Both the position numbers and the translations under genes were made by a program. From NCBI GenBank assembly GCA_030849075.1, contig JASAOO010003466.1, forward strand, positions 1 to 64,000: a DNA stretch of 64,000 nucleotides, written 5' to 3'. This document shows, in pieces, positions 28,301 to 39,582 of the stretch (position 1 is its first letter; each line of letters opens with the position of its first letter). Under the pieces are notes generated by a model. It worked only from the letters and a program-made list of their open reading frames with translations, did not search any database and was not told the origin of the DNA. Origin of the DNA: Zelonia costaricensis. Lineage: Eukaryota; Euglenozoa; Kinetoplastea; Trypanosomatida; Trypanosomatidae.

Positions 28301-29587
28301 TCAGCTCTTGCTCGGGCAGTGACGCGAGAGGTGCGCCTCGGAGCCGCAGAACTTGCACTGGTCCTTCGACGTGCGCTGCACCTGCGGCTGCTTCGGCTTG
28401 ACCGGCGTCTCCACCTTACGCCGTTGGGGCTGCCGATCACGATGTTCGTGAACGTCGCGGGTGGACGGCACCTCGTTCGCCTCTCGCTGCGCAGTCGGCT
28501 GACCGTGCGCTGCGGTCTTCTCGGCCGATGGTGACTCCCCCGCGGCGGCGCCAGTCTTCGCATGCACCGCAGTGGCCGCCCCATCCGCGCCGCTGCTGCC
28601 GCTCGTCGTCGCGGCGTTGGGGTCGACGCCGGTCGCAGGCCCGCTGCCGTCGCAGTGCCGTGTGAAGTGCGCTGCGCTGCCGCAGTGCTGGCAGCAGTTC
28701 CTCGGGAACTGCTGCTTCTGCGGCTGTTGGTGCTGGGGTGCCTGTGGTGCCTGCGTCGTCGACTCGCCCGTCACCACCTCGCCCTCCACAGCGGCGACCT
28801 CGACGCCGTCGGACGCAGCAGCACCAGCAGCAGCGCCGTTGCCGCCGTCACTCTCGCGGGGGCGCTTCGCACTCTTCGCGTTTTTCTTTCCCACAGCCCC
28901 TGCCGCGGATGCCTCCCCGGCCATGCGGTGCTGCGGCACCACACCGCCGCTCGCGAAGAAGTCCGCGACTCGCGCGCCGCTCTCCACCACATGCACGGGG
29001 TGGCCTCGCCACACGAGGTGCGGAAGGTGCGTCAAGTCGCGCGAGTCCGCCGCGAGGCTGTGCACGTCCGCGGCAGTCCCCGGAGCCGTCGCAGTCTGAG
29101 CGTCCTGACACGGCGACGTAGCGGACACAAAGAGATCGGCGAGTGTCATGTTTGCCACCGCGTCATCATCTACGTCGCCGCCGTCATGCGCGCGATCAGC
29201 GCTGCGTGCGTCGGTGGCACTCTTCTTTACCTCACCGTCATCCCGATCCTCTTGCCGCGCGCCGTGCTCGTCCTCCGCGGTGACACCGGCGCGCGCGGCC
29301 ATAGCCAGAACTTCGCTCACCTCAGAGGCCACGGCGGCACTGTCAAGCTCGGCGATGGCGAAGCGGCCGCGACCGAAGCCGAAGAAGAGGGAGCGGCGTA
29401 CGTGGCCACGGAAGATGACTTGCAGGAAGGTCTGATCGGCGATGCTGGGGATGGGGTACACAAGAAAGCATGGGGGTGGGCCCTGCTGAGGCTGCTGCTG
29501 TTGTGAGGGGCTCTGCGCGTGCGCCGGCGTGGGCGCCGACGTGGCTGCCGCCGCGGCTGGCCTCGCGGACTTGCTCGCCCGTCCCAT
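28301..29587 (-). CDS. Protein with two CCHC zinc knuckles
   Basis: The 428 residues from ATG at 29587 follow a 105-codon upstream frame that lacks a good start. Two CX2CX4HX4C zinc knuckles are visible: CQHCGSAAHFTRHC near residue 300 and CKFCGSEAHLSRHC at about 410-424, seven residues from the C-terminus. They share the CGSxAHxxRHC core. Such knuckles usually bind single-stranded RNA or DNA. Residues about 40-90 form a folded-looking block (CFLVYPIPSIADQTFLQVIF, then RRSLFFGFGRGRFAIAEL), which I do not recognise. The linkers are rich in Ala, Gln, Pro and Thr, and the region between the knuckles is basic. Nucleic-acid binding is inferred; the role is unknown. Confidence 0.83.
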   Translation of the reverse strand: MGRASKSARPAAAAATSAPTPAHAQSPSQQQQPQQGPPPCFLVYPIPSIADQTFLQVIFRGHVRRSLFFGFGRGRFAIAELDSAAVASEVSEVLAMAARAGVTAEDEHGARQEDRDDGEVKKSATDARSADRAHDGGDVDDDAVANMTLADLFVSATSPCQDAQTATAPGTAADVHSLAADSRDLTHLPHLVWRGHPVHVVESGARVADFFASGGVVPQHRMAGEASAAGAVGKKNAKSAKRPRESDGGNGAAAGAAASDGVEVAAVEGEVVTGESTTQAPQAPQHQQPQKQQFPRNCCQHCGSAAHFTRHCDGSGPATGVDPNAATTSGSSGADGAATAVHAKTGAAAGESPSAEKTAAHGQPTAQREANEVPSTRDVHEHRDRQPQRRKVETPVKPKQPQVQRTSKDQCKFCGSEAHLSRHCPSKS

Positions 29588-29763
29588 GACGCTTGTCAAG
29601 TGAATGAAGGGCGGAGGTGGACGCTGCGCGCCTCCGAGGCACGCGCCGTCACGGTGACAGAGGAAGACGTGTTGAAGGTGCCGTTTGCAGCTCTGCGTGT
29701 GTGTGTGTGTGTGTGTGTCTGTGTGTGTGCGACAGCCTCCGTCGCTGCGTGTCGGTAGGGGTG

Positions 29764-29834
29764 CTGGAGAAAGGGAGAATAGGGCCGGAGAGGATGGAGA
29801 AGGGATGAGAGCAGAAAGCAGAGATAGAGAGAGG
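29764..29834 (-). promoter_or_regulatory. Candidate trans-splice acceptor for the zinc-knuckle gene
   Basis: On the minus strand about 65 bases of strongly C/T-rich sequence end in CCCTTTCTCCAG, with the AG at 29765-29764. No ATG occurs between this AG and the start codon at 29587. This is one of the clearest polypyrimidine-AG signals in the window. Confidence 0.45.
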
Positions 29835-31672
29835 GATGCAACAGCGCGCGTGTACGCGTGTGCGTGTGCCGCGCGTCTTGCGCCCCTTCCCCCTTCTTTC
29901 ACCTACCTGTCTTCACCACGGCGCCGCCGCCAGACCACGCCGGTTGTGCGAGCGCATAAGAAGGTAGCGGCGCCGTTTGAGGCTATGCCGGGCTGAGAAA
30001 GGTGGGTGGAGGGGCGAGGGGGGAGCGGCGCAAGACTCTCGTGCGGCTCCCGTAAAGTGTGACCGCACAAACCGCTGACCGCCATTAGGGATCTCGCCAT
30101 CTTCAACACGCGGCATACGAAAACACCGCTATCGCAGAGTGTGTCCGGACTTGCGTCTCGCCGCCCTCCCTCCCTCCCTCTCACCCTCTGGCGACATCGC
30201 TTGACAGATGGCGCTCGCACATGCGTGCCTTGCACTTTCGTGTTCCCTTCTTTGTTTTTAGTTGTCCTCTTCGCACTTCATCTCGTTGATGGGGGTTTCG
30301 CGCGCTGGGAAGGACGCGGTGATACGCCACACGACGCGGAGGGCTGCGCCGCTCTCCCCTGCCTCCTCACAGCGACACACACACACACACACACACACAC
30401 TCACGCATGCACACATGCACACGCGGGAGGGGTGAGGATAAGGCAATGGGTGGGGTGGGGTGGGGTGGAGTGAAGACGGCACGATGCAGAGTCACAGAAA
30501 AAAAAAAAAAGAAGGACCACGGCAGGTGGAGGAGCGTGGTGTACCCGTGCAAACGCAGGAGAGGGGGGTGAGGGGGGTACAGAGGAAAGGGGGAGGAGTT
30601 TTGAGGGGAGGGAGGGGGTGTTGGGAGGAGGGGACAGGGGCGCGTGCGCGCTATGTCATGGAGGTGGTTTCACCGAGGCAGCACCGAAGGGGCTCGTTCG
30701 CAGGCACAAGCACACACACACACACAGACACAGACATCGCGCGCGTTCGTCTCCGCAAGGTGAATACGTGAAAGCAATAACAGGAAAAACAGTGCTAGAG
30801 AAACCAGATGCACACAAACACACGCACATGCAAGCACACGTGCACGCACACGACAACAAAGGGAGGAACATCAGCAGCAAGAAACTCGACATAGAAGAAG
30901 ACAAGGAAGAAGAAGGAAAAGAGGAAGAGGAAGAGGCGTGAATTACATACGGCATAGTGTTCTTGAGTACATGTAAGAGATCGCGATGGTCGTGGTGGGG
31001 AGCGTGGGGTAGGCGGTCGGGTTTGAGGACTTTTTGGGAGGGGGGGAGCTGCAGGTGTGCGTGTGTGTGTGTGTGCCACACATTCAGGGCAAGGTGCGGC
31101 GGCCCGCGCCTACGAGATGGGAAGGAAGGAACGAGAAGTCGAAGTAAGCCAACACCAAAGAGAAAAAAAAAGAGAGGAGACGGGGAAGAAGAGGCAACCA
31201 ACGGCATCCTCACGACCACGTAACACACAAGACCCGAAAGAGATAGAGAGAGCGCGCACGTGTAACTCTGTGTGTGTGTGTGTGGGTGTGTACGAGGTCC
31301 AAGTTCATCCACGCACACACACGCATGCACGCACATCTACGGAAAAGCGAAACAACCGCGAATACGTGAAAAGGCGCAGGTGAAGCGGAGACGGGGAAGG
31401 GCACAGAAAGCGGGCAAGAAAGCGAGCTTGAAATCTACATCACGCACGCAGACGCGTGAACGCTGCCTCTTTCCCCGCTCCGTCGTCCCCGAGACACACA
31501 CACACACACGTACACATACACGCACGCACACACACACACACACATAAATAAGGAGCAACCAGGTGAAGGAGAAACACAAGAGTGAAGAAGACTAAAAGGC
31601 AGGACGAGGAGAAGTCCTCTCCAATATAAGGAACTCAAAAGATAAAGAAAGAGAGAGAGAGACATCCAAAGA

Positions 31673-31731
31673 GACACACAAACACACAAACACACAAACA
31701 CACAAACACACAAACACACAAACACACAAAC
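31673..31731. repeat. ACACACAA octanucleotide minisatellite
   Basis: About seven nearly perfect tandem copies of an 8-base unit (ACACACAA) lie within the long spacer. The mRNA-sense strand reads TTGTGTGT. Confidence 0.9.
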
Positions 31732-34700
31732 GTAGGGAGAGAAAGGGGGGAGAAGTACAGAGAGGAGGGAGGGGAGGGGCGGGACACCGACGGTCCAGAC
31801 GACCGCGACGTGCATCTACACGATGATTTGTTCTGTTTTGCGTAGGAAGTAGGGCTGGTGGGTGGCATGCCATCTACCGCATCGATGCTGTGGAGAGGGG
31901 GAAAAAAGAAAAAGGAGGGAGGGTGGTAGAGGGGAAGACGGGGGGAAGGGCAGTGCGGTCGCGTGTTGGTGGTGGTCCTTGCACTCCACACGTGCCCCGA
32001 GGATGGAGAAGGGGGGGGAGGGGGGAAGGGGGGGACGGGGGAGGCAAAGCCAGAGGCAGAGGCGGAGCTCGGGGGCAACGCGAGGAGGCTGGCTGCATCG
32101 ACGACAGTGTCGGTGTCACAATGCCGGGGGTACACCCACGGCAGCAGCTGCGAAGAAGCGTATCGTAAAGAGCAACAACAGCAGCAGCAGCAGTTTCAGC
32201 GGTGAGAGAGGGAGCAGCTGCCGTGATGCTCCCCAGCGATCGCGACCCTATGGCAGCAGGCGCTGAGAGGGTCGGACAGAGAGCGCAAAGGGCCAGGTCA
32301 AGCATGTTGACTGCGTGGTCCACCTAAAAAAGAAAACGTGGAAATGCGTTTGTGTGTGTGTGTGGACGTCGCTTGTGATGGGGTCGCGCTCCCGTGACGG
32401 CGAAGTCGTCATCCTGTGCACCCTGTCTTTGTTGACCGGCACTGCAGCGCCGCCGTCGCGACCGCAGCCGCAGCTGCAGCGACGTGGCGACTTTCTTCTT
32501 CTCTACGCGCACGTGACCAGCGGAGCGCGAGCGGGCCGTCTTGTCCAAGTCGGGTGCGGGCCACACAACCTCAACACAGTGCTCGTATCCAAACTTACAG
32601 ACGCATACACACACCAACTCACACGGACACGCACACGCGTGCAAGCAAGGAAGTCAAGGTGGAGGCAAGCGTACCTACACACACACACGCACACACAGAC
32701 CTCGAGGACTTCACAAACACACCAGAATGCAGCATCGCGGAGCGACAGAGCCCAAAAGAGGGGGGAAAAAAGAAGGACCCCGCAGTAGCGGCGGCCAATC
32801 ACAACAAAATAAATGGAGCGACGCCAGCACCCCCAGCGCTCCTCGCAACACCGCACGCGTGTACTGCTCGTGCACCGCCGGTCCTGCGACATTGGTAGCG
32901 GAACCGTCGTCCGCCACACACACAGACACACACACAATTATGATGGGAAAAGAGAAGCAACACCAGCAACACTGAGACAGAATGACAAGACTCACGGAGC
33001 TGAAAACGCAACCGGAGAACAGAAACACACACAAACATACAGAGAGAGAAACACACAACCACTCAACCACTCGAGCGAGTCACAGAAACGAAAAGCAAGA
33101 AGAAGAAACAGGGAAGAGACAGGTGGCAGCAGACCGGACAGCCCCCCCCCCGCCACAACCATCACGCAAACAGCCAAGCCGATTAGTGGACACCACGTCA
33201 GCAACACAAGATACTAACAAACGAGATGCGAGGGATGGAGAGAAAGGGGGTTGGGGACGGGAAGGAAGGAGGAAACTGATGCGGACGCGGATGCTGCGGC
33301 GGCTCCAGATGATGTCGCTGCTGCTGCTGCTGACGTGTTGGGGGAGGGGGGTACTGGTTGAACCGGCGCTTCTGTCGAAGCGCGAAGGGGGAGGGGGGTT
33401 GCCCGACCGAAACGGAAGAGATCAGAAAGAAAACAAAAAAGAAGCGGGGGAGATGAACAGACGCAGAAATAAAACGAAGTAAGCCGCATGCGCGCTCATC
33501 TTGATCGCACATACGGCCGCTCTTCTTCTTTGTGGGTCTTTTTTTTCGAGCACGTACGCCCACACCCCACACACCCCACACACACGTGCACATGTGTACA
33601 TCGACCTGCCTAGCACACGCACTCGGAGATCTAGAGCTGTCGGCGAGATGCGCGTGCCGGTGTGTGCGTGTGAGAGGGGGGGGGCGGGTTCGCGTGCCGG
33701 GTTCGCGTGGCGGACCCCTTGAGAATAGGTATACCGGAGAGAAGCACCAACAAGCAAAGACAATGGCAGACGAGCGGGGACGGGAGCGGGGGAAGGAGGA
33801 GGGTCGGGAGGGGGAGGCAGAGACGCCACACGCGCATCGCACTGAACGCGCACTTGCTTTCACCCACAACGCCACCCACTCCAAACCGCGACATCAGCAC
33901 AAACACACACACAGACACACACACACACACACACACAACATCAACAACAACAACCAAGAAAGGCATGTTGTCGCGCTTTCCCTTCGCGCGTACCCGTCGC
34001 TTGCAGGAGAGGAGATCGAAGAATCCCCGAAGAACACACACACACATGCACACCCGGACGTTAAACAGAGAAGCGACGGAGAGGCCGCTGTCACGTGGAC
34101 TCACGCGATTCTCGGCACCGCGTGAGTGCAAGCGCACTGAGGCAGCGTAAACCTTCCGCTAATCGAACACAAACACACATAGAGAGACCGACAGACACAC
34201 ACACACACACACACACTGCCTCACAAGCAAAGAGGAAACCGAACGGAGGGGAGAGGTGAAACACCGACGACGCGCGGCAGCGGGCAGGCGGGGGGTGGAG
34301 GGGGGAAGAGATAGGGGATTGAGGTGGGGGAAAGCGGTGCGATGCTCACTAGAGCGTACACGCGGCGTGGGGGAGGGGGGGGGGCATCGGGTGGGTTCAA
34401 GTCACGTTGGCAGGGGGCGGAGCAGCATCCGCAGCAGCAGCTCATTACGCGTCTCACGCGGGGCACAGCGCAGAACATGTGCAGGGGGCGGGGTGAAACG
34501 GCGAACGAGGCAATCGTGCCCCCTGGTGATGGTAGCGACACCGAGACCCAGCGTCACCGCGAGCATGTGGCTGTATGTGTGTGTGCATGTGTGTGTGTGT
34601 GTGTGTCAACGTTGTTGTCCTTGAGACGGGAGGCGGGTGAGAGGAGGGACAGCCTCACAGAGCTCGAGCGGGAGAATCGAGCAGTTTCCTCACCAGCGCC

Positions 34701-35299
34701 ACGACACCCACCAACACACACACACAGACACACACACACACACACAGACACACAGACACACAGCTACATGCACGCGGAGATGCACACGCACGCACGCTCT
34801 TCTAGAGTGGCATCCACGGGAAGAGGAGGAAGAGGAAGAGGAGGGGAGGGAGGAAGGGGAGGCAGGAGCGGGAACTAGACCCGACAAACGCAAAACACAT
34901 CCACACACACACACATACACACGTGGGCAAACAGGAAGAAAAATCGTAGGTCAATGAGCACGCGGCACACACAAACACACACGTACACGAATGCACGCGT
35001 CGAGGTTACCCTCTGGGTCAACACTTTGCTCTTCCCTTGCCTCCCTGGTGTGAGATCGAGAAGAAGCTGATGTAACCACTTTTGCTTCCTCTGTGTGCAT
35101 GTGTGAGCTGGCGGGGGTGGGGGGGGAGGGGTGAACAGTGACGCAACGGCGCAGTCACCGACCTGCAACCGCGTCTAGCCATTCGCCTTGGTGGCTTTTA
35201 TGATCTTATTCACATGTGGTAATGCGCCATCACACCTCACCACACACCACACACAGGTAGACACGCAAATACAGATATGCGCGATTGTACTTGCAGGCG

Positions 35300-37870
35300 C
35301 TACAGCCACTCTTCCGGCAGCATCACCGGCAGACCGCGCCGCAGCGGCGCCGTGGCGCAGCGCTGCTGCATCGCAGCGTCCGCGTTCGCAAAATCGCGTC
35401 GCACCCGCACCGCGTACACGCGCGTCTCCTTCGACTCCGTTGGCATGCGCCGATGCGCGGCGGGGCTGAAGGTGTGCGTGGAGCGGTGGCCGTGGTGGTG
35501 ATGCTGCTGTGCAGAGTCACGTGAGTCCTCGCCTTGCGAGTACGAGTACGGCTGATCGGAGGAGTGATGCAGTGTGCCCTTGCCGCGGCCACTCGTGTGC
35601 TGCGATGGGACGCGCGTGCTGGCGCTGCTGCGACGCGGCTGCGTGCGCACACTGTGGCGGTGGCCAGTGCCGCGCGTGGAGCGCGGCGCGTCATTGCTGA
35701 AGTAACCGCTGCTCCCACCGCCCCCTTCGCCGAGCACGATGCCACTGCCAACTTCGACGACACCGGCCGCGGCTGCGATGGCGGCGGCGGCGGCGGCTCC
35801 GCTCGAGGTGGCGTTGGTGGCCTGCCTCTGCGTGCTGTGCAGTTGATACGGCGAGTCGCTCGTGATCGGCGTCGTGTTGGTCGACGGCTGCGAGCCGTGC
35901 CGCAGCTGTGGCACCGCGCTGGCAGTGGGAGACGGGGAAAGGCCGGTTGTGTCCGGCGCCACGAGACGGCCGCCACCACCGCTGCCGCCCCCCTCCCCGC
36001 CGCGCTGCTGCGGCGGGTGATCGAGCTCGGCGAGCGACAACGCTGGCGGCACGAGCGGCGCCGCATCAGGGCCGCCGGTGCCGCGACCCCCGTTCTGGAG
36101 CTCCACCGTGGCGGTCGCAACCGGCTCTGTCGTGACGATGTCGGGTACGAGCAGCGACGCCGTGATGGGGCCCACCACGGGAGATCGAGACGAAAAGGGG
36201 CTCTGCGACGGCGGGCGGGTCGGTCCGCTGTGCTCTACCTTGCGCGACTCGTTGCTGCCGCCCCCGCAGTCCGCCTCACCCACGCCACCCGCGCCACCCG
36301 CTCCTCCTGCGACGGCATGGCGATCGCCAGGTCGGCGCCGCCGCGCGGTCGACCGCACGGCGGTTGGGGAGGTTGTCGGTGTGGTGTGCTGCGTAGTCCC
36401 GCTGGCGGCGTCGTCGACAGAGGCCGAGTACCCGTCCGAAGCCAGTGCGTTCGTGCAGGCGAGCTGGCTGCTCGTGCTGCGCCGCACCGCTGTCGACGCC
36501 AGCGTCGCGGTCGTGGTGCTGCGGCGGCGCCGGGCCTCGACGTACGCGGGGCGCAGCGTGTAGGCAAGCTCGCAGGTCGGGATCTCCGGCACATCCGCCG
36601 ACGCGCGTGTGGAGGGGGGAGGCGCCTTGGGCAGCTGCGACGCCATTGCCGCGGCTGCCATGGCGTTTGCACGGGCGTGGGCGCGGCTCACGAGGAGGTC
36701 GGCGTACACCCCCTCCGCCATCGCAATCGCACGCTGCTTCGCCGCAACGGAGGGGCCCACGGCGTCGCACCACGACGTCGTCGCCGCCGGGAGCCCCGGG
36801 GATGCGGCAGCGGTGGCGCCCATGCCCTCGTGGGTACCCCCGGCGCTGCTTTTCAGCGTGGTCGTAGCGGCATCCATCGCATCTGACACGTCTGAGCGAG
36901 GCTGCGCACGCACGCCCTGGACGGCCGACGACGGCGCCGGAGGTGACTCGGTCTGCACGTTGTGCTCCTGCGGGTGCTCATGGGGCGTCGTGGTGCCGGT
37001 CTCCTCCAAGTCCATCGAGAGCACCGAGTGCGTCACCAGCGCCGCCCGCGTGGCATCGGCGGCGGCCTGCAGCTCGCGCACCTTCGCCTCCGGCCCGTTG
37101 CACGTCACCGCTAGGATGATGCCCGGCATCGGCGAGGTCGACGCGGATGCCTGGCGCACCGGCGGCAGCCGATGCCCAGCCAACTCACGCCCGCTGTGGG
37201 AGCTGCGCCGCAGCTCCATCGGGTGGGCAAGCGGTTCGCACAGGAGAATCGTGTCGTGCAGGTACGGCGTGTACACCCCGCCGGTCACCCCACGCCGTGC
37301 CCGGCATTCCGCGGCGAGGGCGGCGGCAGAGTTCGCGGTCCCGTCCAGCCGCGTCTGGGAGGCGTCCGCGCGGCGTGACTTGAAGTACTCCTCGTCGAAC
37401 GTGAATCCCGTCTGCCTCCACAGCCGGCGCCGGTCACCGGCGCAGCACGACGCAGCTTCCCAAATGGCGCCCTCGCCGCTCCCGAAGCTGCCGGCCGTCG
37501 CGGGCCGGCGCGGGGCACCGGCCGCCGCCGCCGCGGGTGCCACCGTGTAGACCCCGCTGCTGCTGGTGCGCGTGCCCGTGTAGGTCGTGTTCGCCGTGGT
37601 CGGCCCGGTCGTCGCGGTGGCGGCGGCGTCGCCGTGGCCTGCGGGTGTGGGGAGGCGCGTATGACCGGCGGGGGCGGAGTGCTGGCGTGCCGCGGGCTGG
37701 TATAGCGGCCGCATGACGCGGCGTTCCCCGGTCGCGGCGTCGAAGGCGCTGGCGGCGTAGTCGTGCCGCCACTCATACATGCACGCCCGCTGCCGCGCCA
37801 GCCGGTCCTGCACGCAGTCGTGCCGCTTCGGCGGCGGCACGAAGAAGTCGAGGTTCACGCGAGCGGACAT
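35300..37870 (-). CDS. Unrecognised 856-residue protein
   Basis: The start is ATG at 37870, giving MSARVNLDFF; a frame continuing to 38956 is repeat translation. I recognise no family. The N-terminal 60 residues look conserved in style: FFVPPPKRHDCVQDRLARQR followed by an aromatic WRHDY patch. A second dense block (about 150-280) contains WRQTGFTFDEEYF, GVYTPYLHDTILL and MPGIILAVTCNGPEAKVREL. The C-terminus ends with KETRVYAVRVRRDFANAD and a basic tail. Between them lie about 500 residues rich in Ser, Thr, Ala, Pro, Gly and His, with acid-poor low complexity. There is no signal peptide, membrane segment or zinc motif. It is the first gene after the synthetase array, but nothing in it suggests lipid metabolism. 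It is probably a kinetoplastid-specific protein. Confidence 0.75.
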   Translation of the reverse strand: MSARVNLDFFVPPPKRHDCVQDRLARQRACMYEWRHDYAASAFDAATGERRVMRPLYQPAARQHSAPAGHTRLPTPAGHGDAAATATTGPTTANTTYTGTRTSSSGVYTVAPAAAAAGAPRRPATAGSFGSGEGAIWEAASCCAGDRRRLWRQTGFTFDEEYFKSRRADASQTRLDGTANSAAALAAECRARRGVTGGVYTPYLHDTILLCEPLAHPMELRRSSHSGRELAGHRLPPVRQASASTSPMPGIILAVTCNGPEAKVRELQAAADATRAALVTHSVLSMDLEETGTTTPHEHPQEHNVQTESPPAPSSAVQGVRAQPRSDVSDAMDAATTTLKSSAGGTHEGMGATAAASPGLPAATTSWCDAVGPSVAAKQRAIAMAEGVYADLLVSRAHARANAMAAAAMASQLPKAPPPSTRASADVPEIPTCELAYTLRPAYVEARRRRSTTTATLASTAVRRSTSSQLACTNALASDGYSASVDDAASGTTQHTTPTTSPTAVRSTARRRRPGDRHAVAGGAGGAGGVGEADCGGGSNESRKVEHSGPTRPPSQSPFSSRSPVVGPITASLLVPDIVTTEPVATATVELQNGGRGTGGPDAAPLVPPALSLAELDHPPQQRGGEGGGSGGGGRLVAPDTTGLSPSPTASAVPQLRHGSQPSTNTTPITSDSPYQLHSTQRQATNATSSGAAAAAAIAAAAGVVEVGSGIVLGEGGGGSSGYFSNDAPRSTRGTGHRHSVRTQPRRSSASTRVPSQHTSGRGKGTLHHSSDQPYSYSQGEDSRDSAQQHHHHGHRSTHTFSPAAHRRMPTESKETRVYAVRVRRDFANADAAMQQRCATAPLRRGLPVMLPEEWL

Positions 37871-39224
37871 CTCGACTTCGTTCGCGTGCTCGCGCGCGCG
37901 TGTGTGTGAGTGTGTGTGTGGGTGGGTTTCTGTGTTTGCACAGGTAGGAGGAGAACAATGTAGATGATAACGCGCACCGATCCGCACGCGGCAGGGGAGG
38001 GGGAGGGGGGCGGAGAGGGCGAGGCGCGCGTTCTTCTTTTCTTTCCTTTCCCAGGGAGGGGAGGGGAGGGGGGCGAACGCTGCGCTTCGATGTGAGTGCG
38101 TCGTAGACCGCGGGGGGGGGGCACTCCGTATTGACGTGTGTGAAGCCGACGCGCGGTCGGCCCGCCGATGATGCAGGCGGGGGGGGGGGGGGGAAGGGGG
38201 AGGCGAGAGGTGAAAAGCGGGGAAGAGGAAAGCGAAGGCGAGGAGGGGGGAGTGATGGTGATGGAGTGATGCTAATGTACAGTGAAGCCCCCTCCAGAAA
38301 AAAAAAAGCAAAGAGGGGGCTGGTGGGTGTGGCGTGGCGTCGTGTGCGCGACGCGACGTGATCACGGCGGTGGCGGAGGAAGGGTTCCCGCCTGCCTGCG
38401 TATGTGCGTGAGTGTACGGCCACTTTGTGTGGACCTGAATGAGGAGTGCGAGTCGAGAGGGGGGGGGGAGGAGGGGCGAGGGGCGAGGGGAAGAGAGAGA
38501 GATGGACGGGAGGCGACCGCGGCGAGTGCGTGTGTATAGCGAGGTGCGCGCCACGGTCCACGTGTGTGCGTGCGTGTGAGTGAGTGTGTGTGTGTGTGGG
38601 GGGGGGGGGTTGTCGGATGTCTGTCCAGGACGCTGACGGTCACCAAAGGCACGCGTGCGTGGGTGCGTGTGGAAGCGTGTGCGAGCGCACATTGCCATAG
38701 ACCCAAGAAAAAAAACGTGAGCGGGGGAAGACGGAGGAGAAGCATGAGAAAAAAAGGAGTGGGATAGGTAAAGTTGTGCACACACAGACACACACACACA
38801 CTGCTCTGTCATCGAGAGCGCGTAAAACAGGCGCGCCGCGCGGTCCGGCTCCGAACAAGACAAGAACTCGATAAGAGGGCGTTCATAAGCACCCCCCTCC
38901 CCTCCACTCCACTCCTCACTTCGGTGCTTACACGCGTGAGTCACGGCGAGGTGCACTGCAAGACACGAACCCGGCGGCTAGCAACTGGCACGCATCAGCT
39001 TGACCAACAGGCGCACATACACACACATACACAACATGTACATGACCGAGCCTGGCGCAACTCGGCTCGCTCGTTTTCACGTGCCGATGTGTCGCCGAGC
39101 TCTGTTCCCACCATCGAGTTGCACTTTTTTCCCTTTCTTCGTCTGTTGCGTTCATCCCTCCCTATCTTGCCGATCGGCGCCGTGGCAGCGGTGATGACAA
39201 GTACGCGCACGCGCACGCGCACAG

Positions 39225-39255
<31 letters not shown>

Positions 39256-39582
39256 GACACAGACACACAACCAGCACACGTCAGCTCATATGGAAATACG
39301 CAAGTAAGCAAGGAGAACGATGACGGAGCCAGAGGCTACAGAGTCGTCCGTCAGAGTTGATACTGCACTGCGCTGCGCACTTCACGACACACACGCACGT
39401 ACACGTACACGTAAACGAGGACGATCATCACGCCGAACAAAGAAGGGTGGCGACCGGCGGCTCCACCTGTGTGTGTGCGTGTAGGTGCGCTCATCTGCTT
39501 ATCTGTGACAGACTCCGGGTGCTCCCCTTTCGTCCCGGGCTGCTCGGCGACACGCCACGCGTCTCTCCGCACGCGCGGCCCG
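37871..39582. other. Intergenic spacer
   Basis: There are TG-rich sequence at about 37902-37921 and 38583-38600, G-runs at 38110-38120 and 38178-38192, and several CA runs (about 38783-38800 and 39222-39250). A GCGCAC repeat is near 39205. The right part should be the 3' untranslated region of the giant synthetase-like gene. No gene was seen. Confidence 0.7.
37930..37957 (-). promoter_or_regulatory. Candidate trans-splice acceptor for the 856-residue protein gene
   Basis: On the minus strand TTGTTCTCCTCCTACC is followed by an AG at 37931-37930, 60 bases before the ATG. The intervening leader contains a CA run and no ATG. Confidence 0.4.

Larger units (their letters stand above)
29588..35299. 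other. 5.7-kb spacer without a convincing gene
   Basis: This spacer is unusually long for the window. A TG run at about 29696-29730 lies in the leader of the zinc-knuckle gene. From 30375 to 35260 the plus strand is mostly CA-rich (30375-30400, 31495-31545, 33900-33938, 34196-34215, 34715-34760), with A-runs and GGA/GAA blocks. All open frames here (for example minus 30656-31336, 31635-32135 and 33198-33884) translate repeats, with Cys/Val, Thr/His or Ser/Pro strings. Most of it is probably a long 3' untranslated region of the upstream gene. Confidence 0.6.

Noticed and set aside
31673..31731. Regularly repeated short units as a possible CRISPR array
   Set aside because: The unit is a pure 8-base tandem repeat with no spacers, in a eukaryotic chromosome.
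30656..33884. Minus-strand frames at 30656-31336, 31635-32135 and 33198-33884
   Set aside because: Translations are strings from dinucleotide repeats with no recognisable motif; probably untranslated region.
34390..34415. Possible tRNA B-box (GGGTTCAAGTCACG)
   Set aside because: No matching A-box, cloverleaf or acceptor stem could be found around it, and the spacing is wrong.
37871..38956. N-terminal extension of the 856-residue protein
   Set aside because: It consists of repeat-derived Thr/His and Ser/Pro strings and lies across the candidate splice acceptor at 37930.
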